DNA of 5,774 nucleotides from Candidatus Chloroheliales bacterium (GTDB lineage Bacteria; Chloroflexota; Chloroflexia; QHBQ01). This document shows positions 1 through 5,278 of this stretch, piece by piece. A program made the translations under genes and the position numbers. Below the pieces are notes generated by a model. That model did no database searches. It was not told where the DNA came from and worked only from the letters and a program-made list of their open reading frames with translations. The stretch lies in contig QHBQ01000212.1 of the NCBI GenBank assembly GCA_003243865.1, forward strand, positions 1 to 5,774, in the 5' to 3' direction. The stretch's first letter is position 1, and every line of letters starts with the position of its first letter.

Positions 1-728
1 TTGCTCAGTTCCTGGCCGGTGGTGTGATTCTTCAGCACATCGGTCTTCAGCGTTTTCAGCGAATCGATCTGGTCCTGATTCGAGCCGTTGATTGCGGCGA
101 TGATTGCCTGTTGATCAGCATCCTGCGGGGTTGGCTTGGGTGCGGAGCAGGCGGTCGGGTTCAGCGCGTTGCCGCCCAGCGGCGCGTTGCCAGGCGCGGC
201 GGGGGTGGGGGCAAGGCTACCACCACTCTTTGCACTGCCACCAGCAGCAGGAGGCATACCCCAGAGTAGGAACCAAACCGCCGCTCCGACTGTAGCCAGC
301 GCAATGATCAGGGCAATGAGGTACAGCCCGAAGCTACCTTGCTGGGTGGTGACCGGCTCGAGCGTCGGCGGTGGCGGATAGTAGTAGTCCGGTTGTGCGC
401 CCTGGGTCATCCACATGGCTGCTTGTGACTGCGGCGCGGTGGGGGGCGGGGTAGTAGGGAGCGCGTAACCTTGTACCGGGGTGGCATCAAGCTGCCCCGC
501 TGGGCGGGTGTAGCGCAGATAGCCACTGCGGCCCAGTTCCTGTGGCGGCAGGCCAGTCTGCTGGGCCGCCTCACTGGGGGGAATGAAGCCCTGGGTACTG
601 GGCGGCGGGCTAGCGGGCGGGTAGCTGTTCGCGGCTGAGTCGCTCACCAGCGGCAGGAAGCTGCCGCAATTCATGCAGAAGCGGGCGCTGGGGGGATTGC
701 TGGTGTGGCACTGAGGGCAGGTAATCAT
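1..728 (-). CDS. Zinc-ribbon, proline-rich, single-pass membrane protein (C-terminus cut by window edge)
   Basis: An open frame runs from ATG at 728 to the left edge with no stop: 242 codons are visible and the C-terminus is missing. Residues 1-23 form a zinc ribbon with C4-x2-C7 and C18-x2-C21 (CPQC...CMNCG), a common N-terminal module of bacterial membrane and regulatory proteins. Residues about 32-130 are Pro/Gln/Ser/Tyr-rich and probably disordered, including a YYYPPPP stretch. Residues about 133-156 are one hydrophobic membrane segment. A short Gly/Ala/Pro linker follows. From about residue 200 a probably folded, helical region begins (DADQQAIIAAINGSNQDQ) and runs off the window. The ribbon is probably cytoplasmic and the C-terminal part outside, but this is inferred. 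The start lies 15 bases after the stop of the molybdopterin gene, so it is probably last or next in that operon; no strong Shine-Dalgarno is visible. The C-terminal part could be an NTF2/ARC6-like domain, but too little is visible to say. Function is unknown. Confidence 0.85.
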   Translation of the reverse strand, partial: MITCPQCHTSNPPSARFCMNCGSFLPLVSDSAANSYPPASPPPSTQGFIPPSEAAQQTGLPPQELGRSGYLRYTRPAGQLDATPVQGYALPTTPPPTAPQSQAAMWMTQGAQPDYYYPPPPTLEPVTTQQGSFGLYLIALIIALATVGAAVWFLLWGMPPAAGGSAKSGGSLAPTPAAPGNAPLGGNALNPTACSAPKPTPQDADQQAIIAAINGSNQDQIDSLKTLKTDVLKNHTTGQELS

Positions 729-743
729 CTTGGTTCTAACATC

Positions 744-1370
744 CTATCCGTAGCGTTCTTCGAGCCAGGGGTCGCCGTGCATATGGTAGCCGTAGCTCTC
801 CCAGAAGCCGGGGCGGTCGCGCTCCATGAACTCCAGCCCGCGCACCCACTTGGCGCTCTTCCAGAAGTAGAGCTTTGGCACCACCAGGCGCAGCGGCCAG
901 CCATGCTCCGGGGTAAGCGGTTCGCCACCGTGCTTGAAGGCGAAGAACGAGCGGGCATCCTCCTCGGGGCGCAGCAGTTCGTCGAGGGCCAGATTGGCGG
1001 TGAAGTTGACATCGGCGTGAACCATCACGTGGGTGGCGTTCGGCTTCAGTTTAACCAGCTTCAGCACCTCCTCGAACGGCACGCCCTCCCAATCGTTGTT
1101 CAGCTTGGTCCAGTGAGTGACGCAATGGATATCGTTGTGGAAGGTGCGGTGCGGCAGGGCCATGAACTGCTCCCAGTTCAGCGTCACTGGCTCCTCCACC
1201 AGGCCAAAGATGCGGAAGCTCCATTTCGCCAGATCCTCGCGCGGCACCCCGCCATAGTGCAGCACCGGCCACTTCTCGGTTAGCGTCTGGCCCGGCGGGA
1301 TATGCGCGGCGACCTCAGGGTCGAGCGCCTTGCGTTTGGGCCGTAGGCTATCAAAAAAATCAAATGCCAT
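744..1370 (-). CDS. Sulfite-oxidase-like molybdopterin-binding oxidoreductase
   Basis: The product has 208 residues and matches the molybdopterin-binding core of the sulfite oxidase/YedY (MsrP) superfamily. The presumed molybdenum-ligating cysteine is C83 in DIHCVTHW, the only cysteine in the protein. Near the C-terminus the family block HGWPLRLVVPKLYFWKSAKW (157-174 region) gives the conserved Gly-Pro-Leu-Arg and Lys-Ser-Ala-Lys-Trp elements that hold the pterin phosphate. There is no signal peptide, twin-arginine motif, haem domain or C-terminal dimerisation domain, so it is probably a soluble cytoplasmic single-domain enzyme, unlike periplasmic MsrP. ATG at 1370 is supported by AAGGAG at 1378-1383 with 7 bases between. 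It follows the DoxX-Rieske gene by 23 bases and precedes the zinc-ribbon gene by 15, so all are likely cotranscribed. The cofactor family is clear. The substrate (sulfite, a sulfoxide or another oxyanion) and the electron partner cannot be read from sequence. Confidence 0.9.
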   Translation of the reverse strand: MAFDFFDSLRPKRKALDPEVAAHIPPGQTLTEKWPVLHYGGVPREDLAKWSFRIFGLVEEPVTLNWEQFMALPHRTFHNDIHCVTHWTKLNNDWEGVPFEEVLKLVKLKPNATHVMVHADVNFTANLALDELLRPEEDARSFFAFKHGGEPLTPEHGWPLRLVVPKLYFWKSAKWVRGLEFMERDRPGFWESYGYHMHGDPWLEERYG

Positions 1371-1377
1371 AATCTCT

Positions 1378-1383
1378 CTCCTT
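1378..1383 (-). promoter_or_regulatory. Ribosome binding site of the molybdopterin oxidoreductase gene
   Basis: AAGGAG on the minus strand, 7 bases before the ATG at 1370, is a near-perfect Shine-Dalgarno. It lies in the 23-base gap after the DoxX-Rieske stop and fixes the start. Confidence 0.8.
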
Positions 1384-1393
1384 ACCTCATGGA

Positions 1394-2878
1394 TTAGTCA
1401 CTCACATAATAAATGTTTCCGCTTGTTTCGTCAACCCTAATTTGGATTTTCGGCAGCGGGCGGCGGGCGGGCGGTTTGACCACCACGCCGTTCTGGGCCG
1501 GGTCGTATTCCGAGCCGTGACAAGGGCAGATGAATAGCCTATCGCTGGAGCTATAGTTTACCGAGCAACCCGCATGGGTGCAAATCGCGCTGAAGCCGAT
1601 GAAGCTGCCGCTGGTCAGGTGGATGACCCAGGCATCGTTCTGAGTGGTGGGATCAATGAAGCGCATCCCGCTGCCGAGCGGCACCTCGCTGACCTTGCCA
1701 ATCACCACCCCACCGGCAGGAATCGGCGTGGGTGCGGGTATCGGTGTATCGGTTGGTCCGCCAGCGGGGGTGCTGCCCGGTTCGATGTTGCCACCAGAAC
1801 TCGCGGTGGTGGCGGTTGGTGGTGGCGGTGCGGGCCGCGTGGTTGTGGTCGGTGCGGGCCGCGTAGTTGCGGTTGGCGCAGCTTGCGGCGGTCGGCTGGT
1901 CGCGGTCGGCGCAGGTTGAGTAGGAGGCGTGCTAGTGGGCGCAGTCTTGGGCGGGCGTGTGCTGGTGGGGGCAGCCTGGGGACGGTGGGTGTGCGTGGGC
2001 GCAGGTTGGGGTGGACGTGTGTTAGTCGGAGGTGGTGGCACCGCCGTATCGGTCGGCACGAGGGGCGCAGTCGTATCTGTCGGTGCGGCGGGTGCGCTGG
2101 TGTTGGTTGGCGCTGCCGCTGTCGGGGCATTGGTCGCGGCAATTGTGGGTTGCGGCGTGCCGGTTGGCTCAAGCTGCGCCACATTGGTGCTGATGGGCTG
2201 TGCGGTGGGCGTGCCGACGCTGCCTGCACCTACGTTGCCGCTAGTCGCGCTATCGCTGCCTCGCGTCAGCAGCCCGTTGAGCGCCACTCCGCCACCGACT
2301 GCCAGGGCGAGAACCGCACCAATCGCCGCGCCGCCACGCACCAGAAAGTTGCGCCGCTCCTCGCTTACCGCTAGTGGAGCGAGCAATGATCGGGTTGCCA
2401 GCCGCTGGTCGAGCGAAAACGGCCCTGCCCCGGCCAGCAGCATAGTCAGCCAGCCGAACATATAGGGCAGATCCCAGCCGGTGTAGAACGGAGTCTGCCC
2501 CCAACTGGCAGTCAGCCACAGGGTAGTGTTGAGCAGCAACCCCAGCAACGCCGCCACCCTGGTGAACAGACCCAGGATCACCAGCACGCCGACGATCAGC
2601 TCGGTCAACGAAATCATGATGCCGAACAGTTTGGCGTTGGGGATAGCAATGCTGGTCAGCAGGAAGGAGATCGGTGAATGGTTGTAGTCAACGAAGCCCT
2701 GTAGCTGCTTGCCGATATAGTTGGGGTTGCTGGGATCGAGGAAGGTCGCATCGGTCAGCTTGTCCAGCCCGGCGAAAAAGAAGATCAGCCCCAAAAAGAG
2801 GCGCAACGGTAGGATGACTATCGCGGGGATGTTACTTTGCGACCCGATGTTGCCTGGCTGAGGAGTTTTAGAAATCAA
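1394..2878 (-). CDS. DoxX-Rieske fusion membrane protein
   Basis: The product has 494 residues. Residues about 18-153 are a DoxX/DoxD-type module with four hydrophobic segments (about 18-38, 84-104, 107-125, 137-153). After a basic loop comes a twin-arginine-like sequence ERRNFLV (R175, R176) and a fifth segment (about 182-204) rich in Gly and Ala. Residues about 208-388 are a Pro/Thr/Ala linker. Residues about 389-494 are a Rieske [2Fe-2S] domain: CTHAGC (C433, H435, C438) and CPCHGS (C451, C453, H454). By family knowledge C433, H435, C451 and H454 bind the cluster, and C438-C453 form the stabilising disulfide; all are present. Positive-inside charge suggests the N-terminus is inside and the Rieske domain outside. 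The start is taken as TTG at 2878, with GAGG 8 bases upstream, 5 bases after the HAD stop; no in-frame ATG lies before the first membrane segment. DoxX/DoxD relatives include the small subunit of thiosulfate:quinone oxidoreductase, so a quinone-linked electron-transfer role is a reasonable inference. Substrate and partner are unknown. Confidence 0.92.
   Translation of the reverse strand: MISKTPQPGNIGSQSNIPAIVILPLRLFLGLIFFFAGLDKLTDATFLDPSNPNYIGKQLQGFVDYNHSPISFLLTSIAIPNAKLFGIMISLTELIVGVLVILGLFTRVAALLGLLLNTTLWLTASWGQTPFYTGWDLPYMFGWLTMLLAGAGPFSLDQRLATRSLLAPLAVSEERRNFLVRGGAAIGAVLALAVGGGVALNGLLTRGSDSATSGNVGAGSVGTPTAQPISTNVAQLEPTGTPQPTIAATNAPTAAAPTNTSAPAAPTDTTAPLVPTDTAVPPPPTNTRPPQPAPTHTHRPQAAPTSTRPPKTAPTSTPPTQPAPTATSRPPQAAPTATTRPAPTTTTRPAPPPPTATTASSGGNIEPGSTPAGGPTDTPIPAPTPIPAGGVVIGKVSEVPLGSGMRFIDPTTQNDAWVIHLTSGSFIGFSAICTHAGCSVNYSSSDRLFICPCHGSEYDPAQNGVVVKPPARRPLPKIQIRVDETSGNIYYVSD
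1874..2026 (-). repeat. Tandem 10-11-residue Pro/Thr repeat coding for part of the Rieske tether
   Basis: Residues 285-335 of the DoxX-Rieske protein are five degenerate units of the form T-x-T-R-P-P-Q-x-A-P: TNTRPPQPAP, THTHRPQAAP, TSTRPPKTAP, TSTPPTQPAP, TATSRPPQAAP. At DNA level this is an imperfect period of 30-33 bases. It lies within a longer Pro/Thr/Ala stretch (about residues 220-388). Such a repeat can expand or contract and would act as an extended flexible or glycosylatable spacer. The spacer role is inference. Confidence 0.75.
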
Positions 2879-2883
2879 GGTCG

Positions 2884-3570
2884 TTACCTCTGCTCCTGGT
2901 CAAATTTGAGTTCGATCAGCTCATCGAGATGCGCCTGCAACTCGGCGACGCTGGCGAAGATGGCCACTGGCCCCTCCGGTTCAAGCTGCTGGCGGTCAAA
3001 GCCACCACTCAACACCGCCACGCAGGGCAGCTCCAGCTTGCGGGCGGCGCTAATATCGTAGGGCGTGTCGCCGATTGCTACCGCCTGGTTCGACTTCAAC
3101 CCCAGCTTCTTCAGGGCAACGCTGAACACGTCGGGAGCGGGCTTGCTCGATTCCACGTCTGACTTGCTGACCACCACATCTACGTTTTTGTCGGCGTTAA
3201 GGTAGCCGAGGTAGCGCTTAACCTCTTCCTCACTCGCCGAACTCGCCAGCGCGACCTTCAGCCCGCGCTGGTGCAGCCGCGCGAGGATCTGTTCCGCGCT
3301 GGGGAACGGTTTGGCCAAGTTGGCGATTTTGGTATATTCTTCGTCGTGAGCCTTGCGGATACGTTCCTGTTCCTCCTCGTCGGCCTTGCTCTGCGCTTCG
3401 CCCAGGATCGCTGGCACCAGATGATCACCACCCTTGCCCACCTCGATCGCGATGCGCTCCGGTGAAACGCTGTAGCCGCCGCGTTTGAAGGCTCGCTCCC
3501 AGGCGATGATGTGCAGCCCGTTGGTGTCCATCAGCGTGCCATCTATGTCAAATATCACCGCCTTGATCAT
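2884..3570 (-). CDS. HAD-superfamily hydrolase (phosphoglycolate phosphatase-like, subfamily IA)
   Basis: The product has 228 residues, a usual length for subfamily IA HAD phosphatases. All four HAD motifs are visible. Motif I is FDIDGT, with nucleophile D8 and acid/base D10. Motif II is the serine in LASSAS (S110). Motif III is K143 in SSKPAPD. Motif IV is GDTPYD (D168, D172). Residues about 15-88 form a helical C1-type cap, which sets substrate choice. ATG at 3570 is chosen because the conserved core starts there (MIKAVIFDIDGTL) and AAAGGAAA lies at 3578-3585. The open frame continues upstream to 3699, but that stretch is Cys/Trp-rich, non-homologous in look and overlaps the intergenic repeat. 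It is the first gene of the apparent minus-strand operon, 5 bases before the DoxX-Rieske start. It probably removes phosphate from a small metabolite in the cytoplasm; the substrate cannot be told. Beta-phosphoglucomutase-like activity is an alternative. Confidence 0.92.
   Translation of the reverse strand: MIKAVIFDIDGTLMDTNGLHIIAWERAFKRGGYSVSPERIAIEVGKGGDHLVPAILGEAQSKADEEEQERIRKAHDEEYTKIANLAKPFPSAEQILARLHQRGLKVALASSASEEEVKRYLGYLNADKNVDVVVSKSDVESSKPAPDVFSVALKKLGLKSNQAVAIGDTPYDISAARKLELPCVAVLSGGFDRQQLEPEGPVAIFASVAELQAHLDELIELKFDQEQR
2887..2891 (-). promoter_or_regulatory. Shine-Dalgarno supporting the TTG start of the DoxX-Rieske gene
   Basis: AGAGG on the minus strand ends 8 bases before TTG at 2878 and sits at the end of the HAD gene, just before its TAA stop. 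A second purine block, AGGAG (2893-2897), lies 14 bases from the TTG and is less well placed. The arrangement suggests translational coupling between the two genes. Confidence 0.5.
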
Positions 3571-3579
3571 CAGTCGGTT

Positions 3580-3584
3580 TCCTT
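3580..3584 (-). promoter_or_regulatory. Ribosome binding site of the HAD phosphatase gene
   Basis: AAGGA on the minus strand, 9 bases before ATG 3570. It selects this start over longer in-frame extensions. Confidence 0.65.
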
Positions 3585-3625
3585 TCGTGGGGTTTGTATC
3601 TCCCGCCTGCCAGTGGTATACTCGT

Positions 3626-3639
3626 GGCTGCCAGCAGCC
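3626..3639. repeat. Small inverted repeat in the divergent intergenic region
   Basis: GGCTG-ccag-CAGCC is a perfect 5-bp inverted repeat around a 4-base loop, 56 bases upstream of the HAD start. No T-tract follows on either strand, so it is not an obvious terminator. It could be an operator half-site pair or a leader hairpin, or chance in GC-rich DNA. Confidence 0.35.
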
Positions 3640-3650
3640 GCACGTTATCC

Positions 3651-3678
3651 ACGCCTCATGCCTCGTGCCTCGTGCCTG
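3651..3678. repeat. Four-unit 7-bp tandem repeat (acgcctc, atgcctc, gtgcctc, gtgcctg)
   Basis: Four consecutive 7-bp units share the core tgcctc, each differing by one or two bases. On the minus strand this reads as repeated cacgagg/catgagg. It lies in the 185-base non-coding gap between the divergently transcribed HAD and cyclase genes. Copy number probably varies between strains by slippage. No function can be assigned. Confidence 0.7.
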
Positions 3679-3741
3679 TATTTTACAGCAACTGTGCAAA
3701 ATCGGGGTAAACTCTGGATTAGCGTTTGATGAAAAATTGCG

Positions 3742-3747
3742 AAGGAG
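3742..3747 (+). promoter_or_regulatory. Shine-Dalgarno that selects the TTG start of the cyclase gene
   Basis: AAGGAG ends 8 bases before TTG at 3756, the ideal spacing. An in-frame ATG at 3729 lies upstream of this motif and would put it inside the gene; nothing resembling a Shine-Dalgarno precedes that ATG. The TTG start gives MKIYDVSLTL, the usual N-terminus of this family. Confidence 0.75.
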
Positions 3748-3755
3748 CAGCCACC

Positions 3756-4400
3756 TTGAAGATATATGATGTGTCCCTCACCCTCGAACCGGGGATGACC
3801 ACCTACAACAACGAGCCGGGGCCGACGGTGCAGCCGATCGCCGCGATTGACAAGGGTGCCGCCGCCAACGTCAGCCTCTACAGCTTCGGTTCGCATACCG
3901 GTACGCACATTGACGCGCCGGTTCACTTCATCCCTGGCGCACCCGGCATTGACGCAACCATGCCCGATGTGCTTATTGGCCCTGCCACCCTGCTCGACAT
4001 GAGCAACATCAGCGAGGCGATCACCGTCACCGACCTGGAACACGCGGAATTGCCGCCCGACGCCACCCGTGTGCTGCTCAGGACGCGCAACTCGCGCTAC
4101 TGGGATGATATTAGCGGCGAGTTCCATCGCGATTTCGTCTATCTCGCCCCTGATGCCTGCCGCTGGCTGGCGGATCGTGGTGTGCGCCTGGTGGGGATTG
4201 ACTATCTCTCGATCGAGCAGTTCGGTTCGTCCGACCACGCCACCCACCTCACCCTGCTCGGCGCGGGTGTGGCTATCATCGAGGGGCTTGACTTGCGCGC
4301 GGTTCACGCCGGTCAATATATGCTGGTCGCCTTGCCGCTGAAGATTAAAGGCGGCGACGGTTCGCCCAGCCGCGTGATGCTGATTGAGGATTGGGATTGA
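3756..4400 (+). CDS. Cyclase family metal-dependent hydrolase (kynurenine formamidase-like)
   Basis: The product has 214 residues from TTG 3756, a typical length for the cyclase/KynB family (PF04199). The signature HTGTHIDAPVH is intact at 47-57: H47, H51 and D53 match the first metal site of KynB and H57 its catalytic histidine. H164 (in HLTLLGAG) and E176 (in IIEGLDL) are 12 residues apart, as are the second-site His and Glu of Bacillus KynB, so the binuclear metal site looks complete. It is probably a soluble cytoplasmic hydrolase of amides, lactams or similar bonds. No tryptophan-catabolism gene is nearby, so a kynB assignment is not justified; isatin hydrolase or a generic cyclase is equally possible. 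It is transcribed alone, divergent from the HAD operon and convergent with the DsbA-like gene. An earlier in-frame ATG at 3729 would add nine residues and is less likely. Confidence 0.93.
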   Translation: MKIYDVSLTLEPGMTTYNNEPGPTVQPIAAIDKGAAANVSLYSFGSHTGTHIDAPVHFIPGAPGIDATMPDVLIGPATLLDMSNISEAITVTDLEHAELPPDATRVLLRTRNSRYWDDISGEFHRDFVYLAPDACRWLADRGVRLVGIDYLSIEQFGSSDHATHLTLLGAGVAIIEGLDLRAVHAGQYMLVALPLKIKGGDGSPSRVMLIEDWD

Positions 4401-4407
4401 TTGGCGA

Positions 4408-4417
4408 AGCTATAGCT
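4408..4417. repeat. 10-bp perfect palindrome AGCTATAGCT between convergent genes
   Basis: It lies in the 34-base gap between the stops of the cyclase (4400) and DsbA-like (4435) genes. There is no loop-and-T-tract arrangement, so it is not a typical intrinsic terminator. No clear terminator is seen for either gene. Confidence 0.35.
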
Positions 4418-4434
4418 GGGCGGCAGGTACATGG

Positions 4435-5253
4435 CTAGCGAGCAGCCTCGGAGGCGATCGTCTTGTACAAATCATCTGGGCCAGCGCCGAACAGCAGGAT
4501 GTGGTTGATTAGGAACGACGGCGTTCCCTGCACCTTCTCGCTGTCGCCAATCTTCATCGTATCCTGAATCTGAGCTGCATACTTGTTCGCCTGCATGCAC
4601 TGCATCAGCTTGTCGCCGTCAATGCCAGTTTGAGTAGCGTAGCTCTTCCACAGCGTGTTCTCGTCGCCGTTGACCCAGGCATCCTGGTTGGCGTACAGCT
4701 TGTCGTGGAACTCCCAGAACTTGCCCTGTTCGTTAGCGCACATTCCCGCCTCGGCGGCCTTCATCGCCTTGGGGTGAATGTTGGTGAGCGGATAGTTCAT
4801 CCACACCTCGCGCACCTGGTTGGTGTCCACATACTTCGCCTTGAAGTCTGATTCCACCTGCGTAGCGAAGTCCGCGCAGCCAGGACACTGGAAATCGCCG
4901 AACTCGACGAAGATAACTTTCGCGTTGGGGTTGCCGCGACTGATGCCCTTATCGGCGATCTCTTGAGCGGGCAGTGGCGCATCACCCTCACGCTTCTGGT
5001 TGCTGCCGCTGATGATACTGAACAGAATGTACCCACCGACTACCAGCAGCACCCCCAGCAGCGCGTAGAAGTAGAGTGGCACACCCTGGGTTTTCACTGC
5101 CGGGCGGCGGGGTTTGGCGGTGGCAGGCCGCACTGGCGCACCGGAGCGTGGTGCGGCCTGCGCCTGCCTGATGGTGGATGCGGGTTTACCCTGCCCGCTG
5201 CCCTGCGGTGCGTTCTTTGATTGCTGCCGCTTTGGGCTGTCGCTTGTAGCCAT
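4435..5253 (-). CDS. Membrane-anchored DsbA/BdbD-like thioredoxin-fold protein
   Basis: The product has 272 residues. Residues 1-57 are a basic, Gln/Pro/Ala-rich cytoplasmic tail. Residues about 59-82 are one membrane anchor (PLYFYALLGVLLVVGGYIL). Residues about 95-270 are a DsbA-like thioredoxin domain of the Thioredoxin_4 type. The active site is C123-P-G-C126 in FGDFQCPGCADF, and the cis-proline is P245 in GTPSFLIN. C172 and C219 sit in the helical insert, as in many relatives, and may form a second disulfide. The role is probably thiol-disulfide oxidation or isomerisation of exported proteins, with the domain outside the membrane. ATG at 5253 is chosen because the in-frame TTG at 5295 would overlap the end of the upstream lyase gene and add an atypical leader. 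The Shine-Dalgarno is weak (GGGAAAA). The 25-base gap after the aspartate ammonia-lyase stop suggests cotranscription, without an obvious functional link. Whether it acts as oxidase or reductase is not clear. Confidence 0.92.
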   Translation of the reverse strand: MATSDSPKRQQSKNAPQGSGQGKPASTIRQAQAAPRSGAPVRPATAKPRRPAVKTQGVPLYFYALLGVLLVVGGYILFSIISGSNQKREGDAPLPAQEIADKGISRGNPNAKVIFVEFGDFQCPGCADFATQVESDFKAKYVDTNQVREVWMNYPLTNIHPKAMKAAEAGMCANEQGKFWEFHDKLYANQDAWVNGDENTLWKSYATQTGIDGDKLMQCMQANKYAAQIQDTMKIGDSEKVQGTPSFLINHILLFGAGPDDLYKTIASEAAR

Positions 5254-5278
5254 GCAGTTTTCCCGACCTAACTCAAAA

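Noticed and set aside
705..1283. 192-codon plus-strand open frame opposite the molybdopterin oxidoreductase
   Set aside because: The minus-strand frame has an unmistakable family match; the plus frame is a shadow typical of GC-rich DNA.
1574..2465. Long plus-strand open frames (266 and 178 codons) opposite the Rieske linker, rich in Arg/Gly/Trp/Cys or Val/Gly
   Set aside because: They are mirror images of the repetitive Pro/Thr-coding DNA on the minus strand. Composition is unlike a folded protein, and no start with a good Shine-Dalgarno or recognisable motif was seen.
3651..3678. CRISPR-like array
   Set aside because: Units are only 7 bp and directly abutting, with no spacers.
3571..3699. 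N-terminal extension of the HAD protein to 3699
   Set aside because: The extension is Cys/Trp-rich, covers the 7-bp repeat and hairpin, and the HAD core with its own Shine-Dalgarno starts at 3570.
3682..3713. Promoter for the cyclase gene: TTTACA (3682-3687) and TAAACT (3708-3713)
   Set aside because: The spacer is 20 bases and the -10 matches only 4 of 6 positions, so it is too weak to report as a feature.
3645..4316. 223-codon minus-strand open frame opposite the cyclase
   Set aside because: The plus strand carries complete cyclase metal-site motifs. The minus frame shows no motif and runs into the intergenic repeat.
4401..4434. Bidirectional terminator between the convergent cyclase and DsbA-like genes
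   Set aside because: Only a 10-bp palindrome without a GC-rich stem-loop and T-tract is present.
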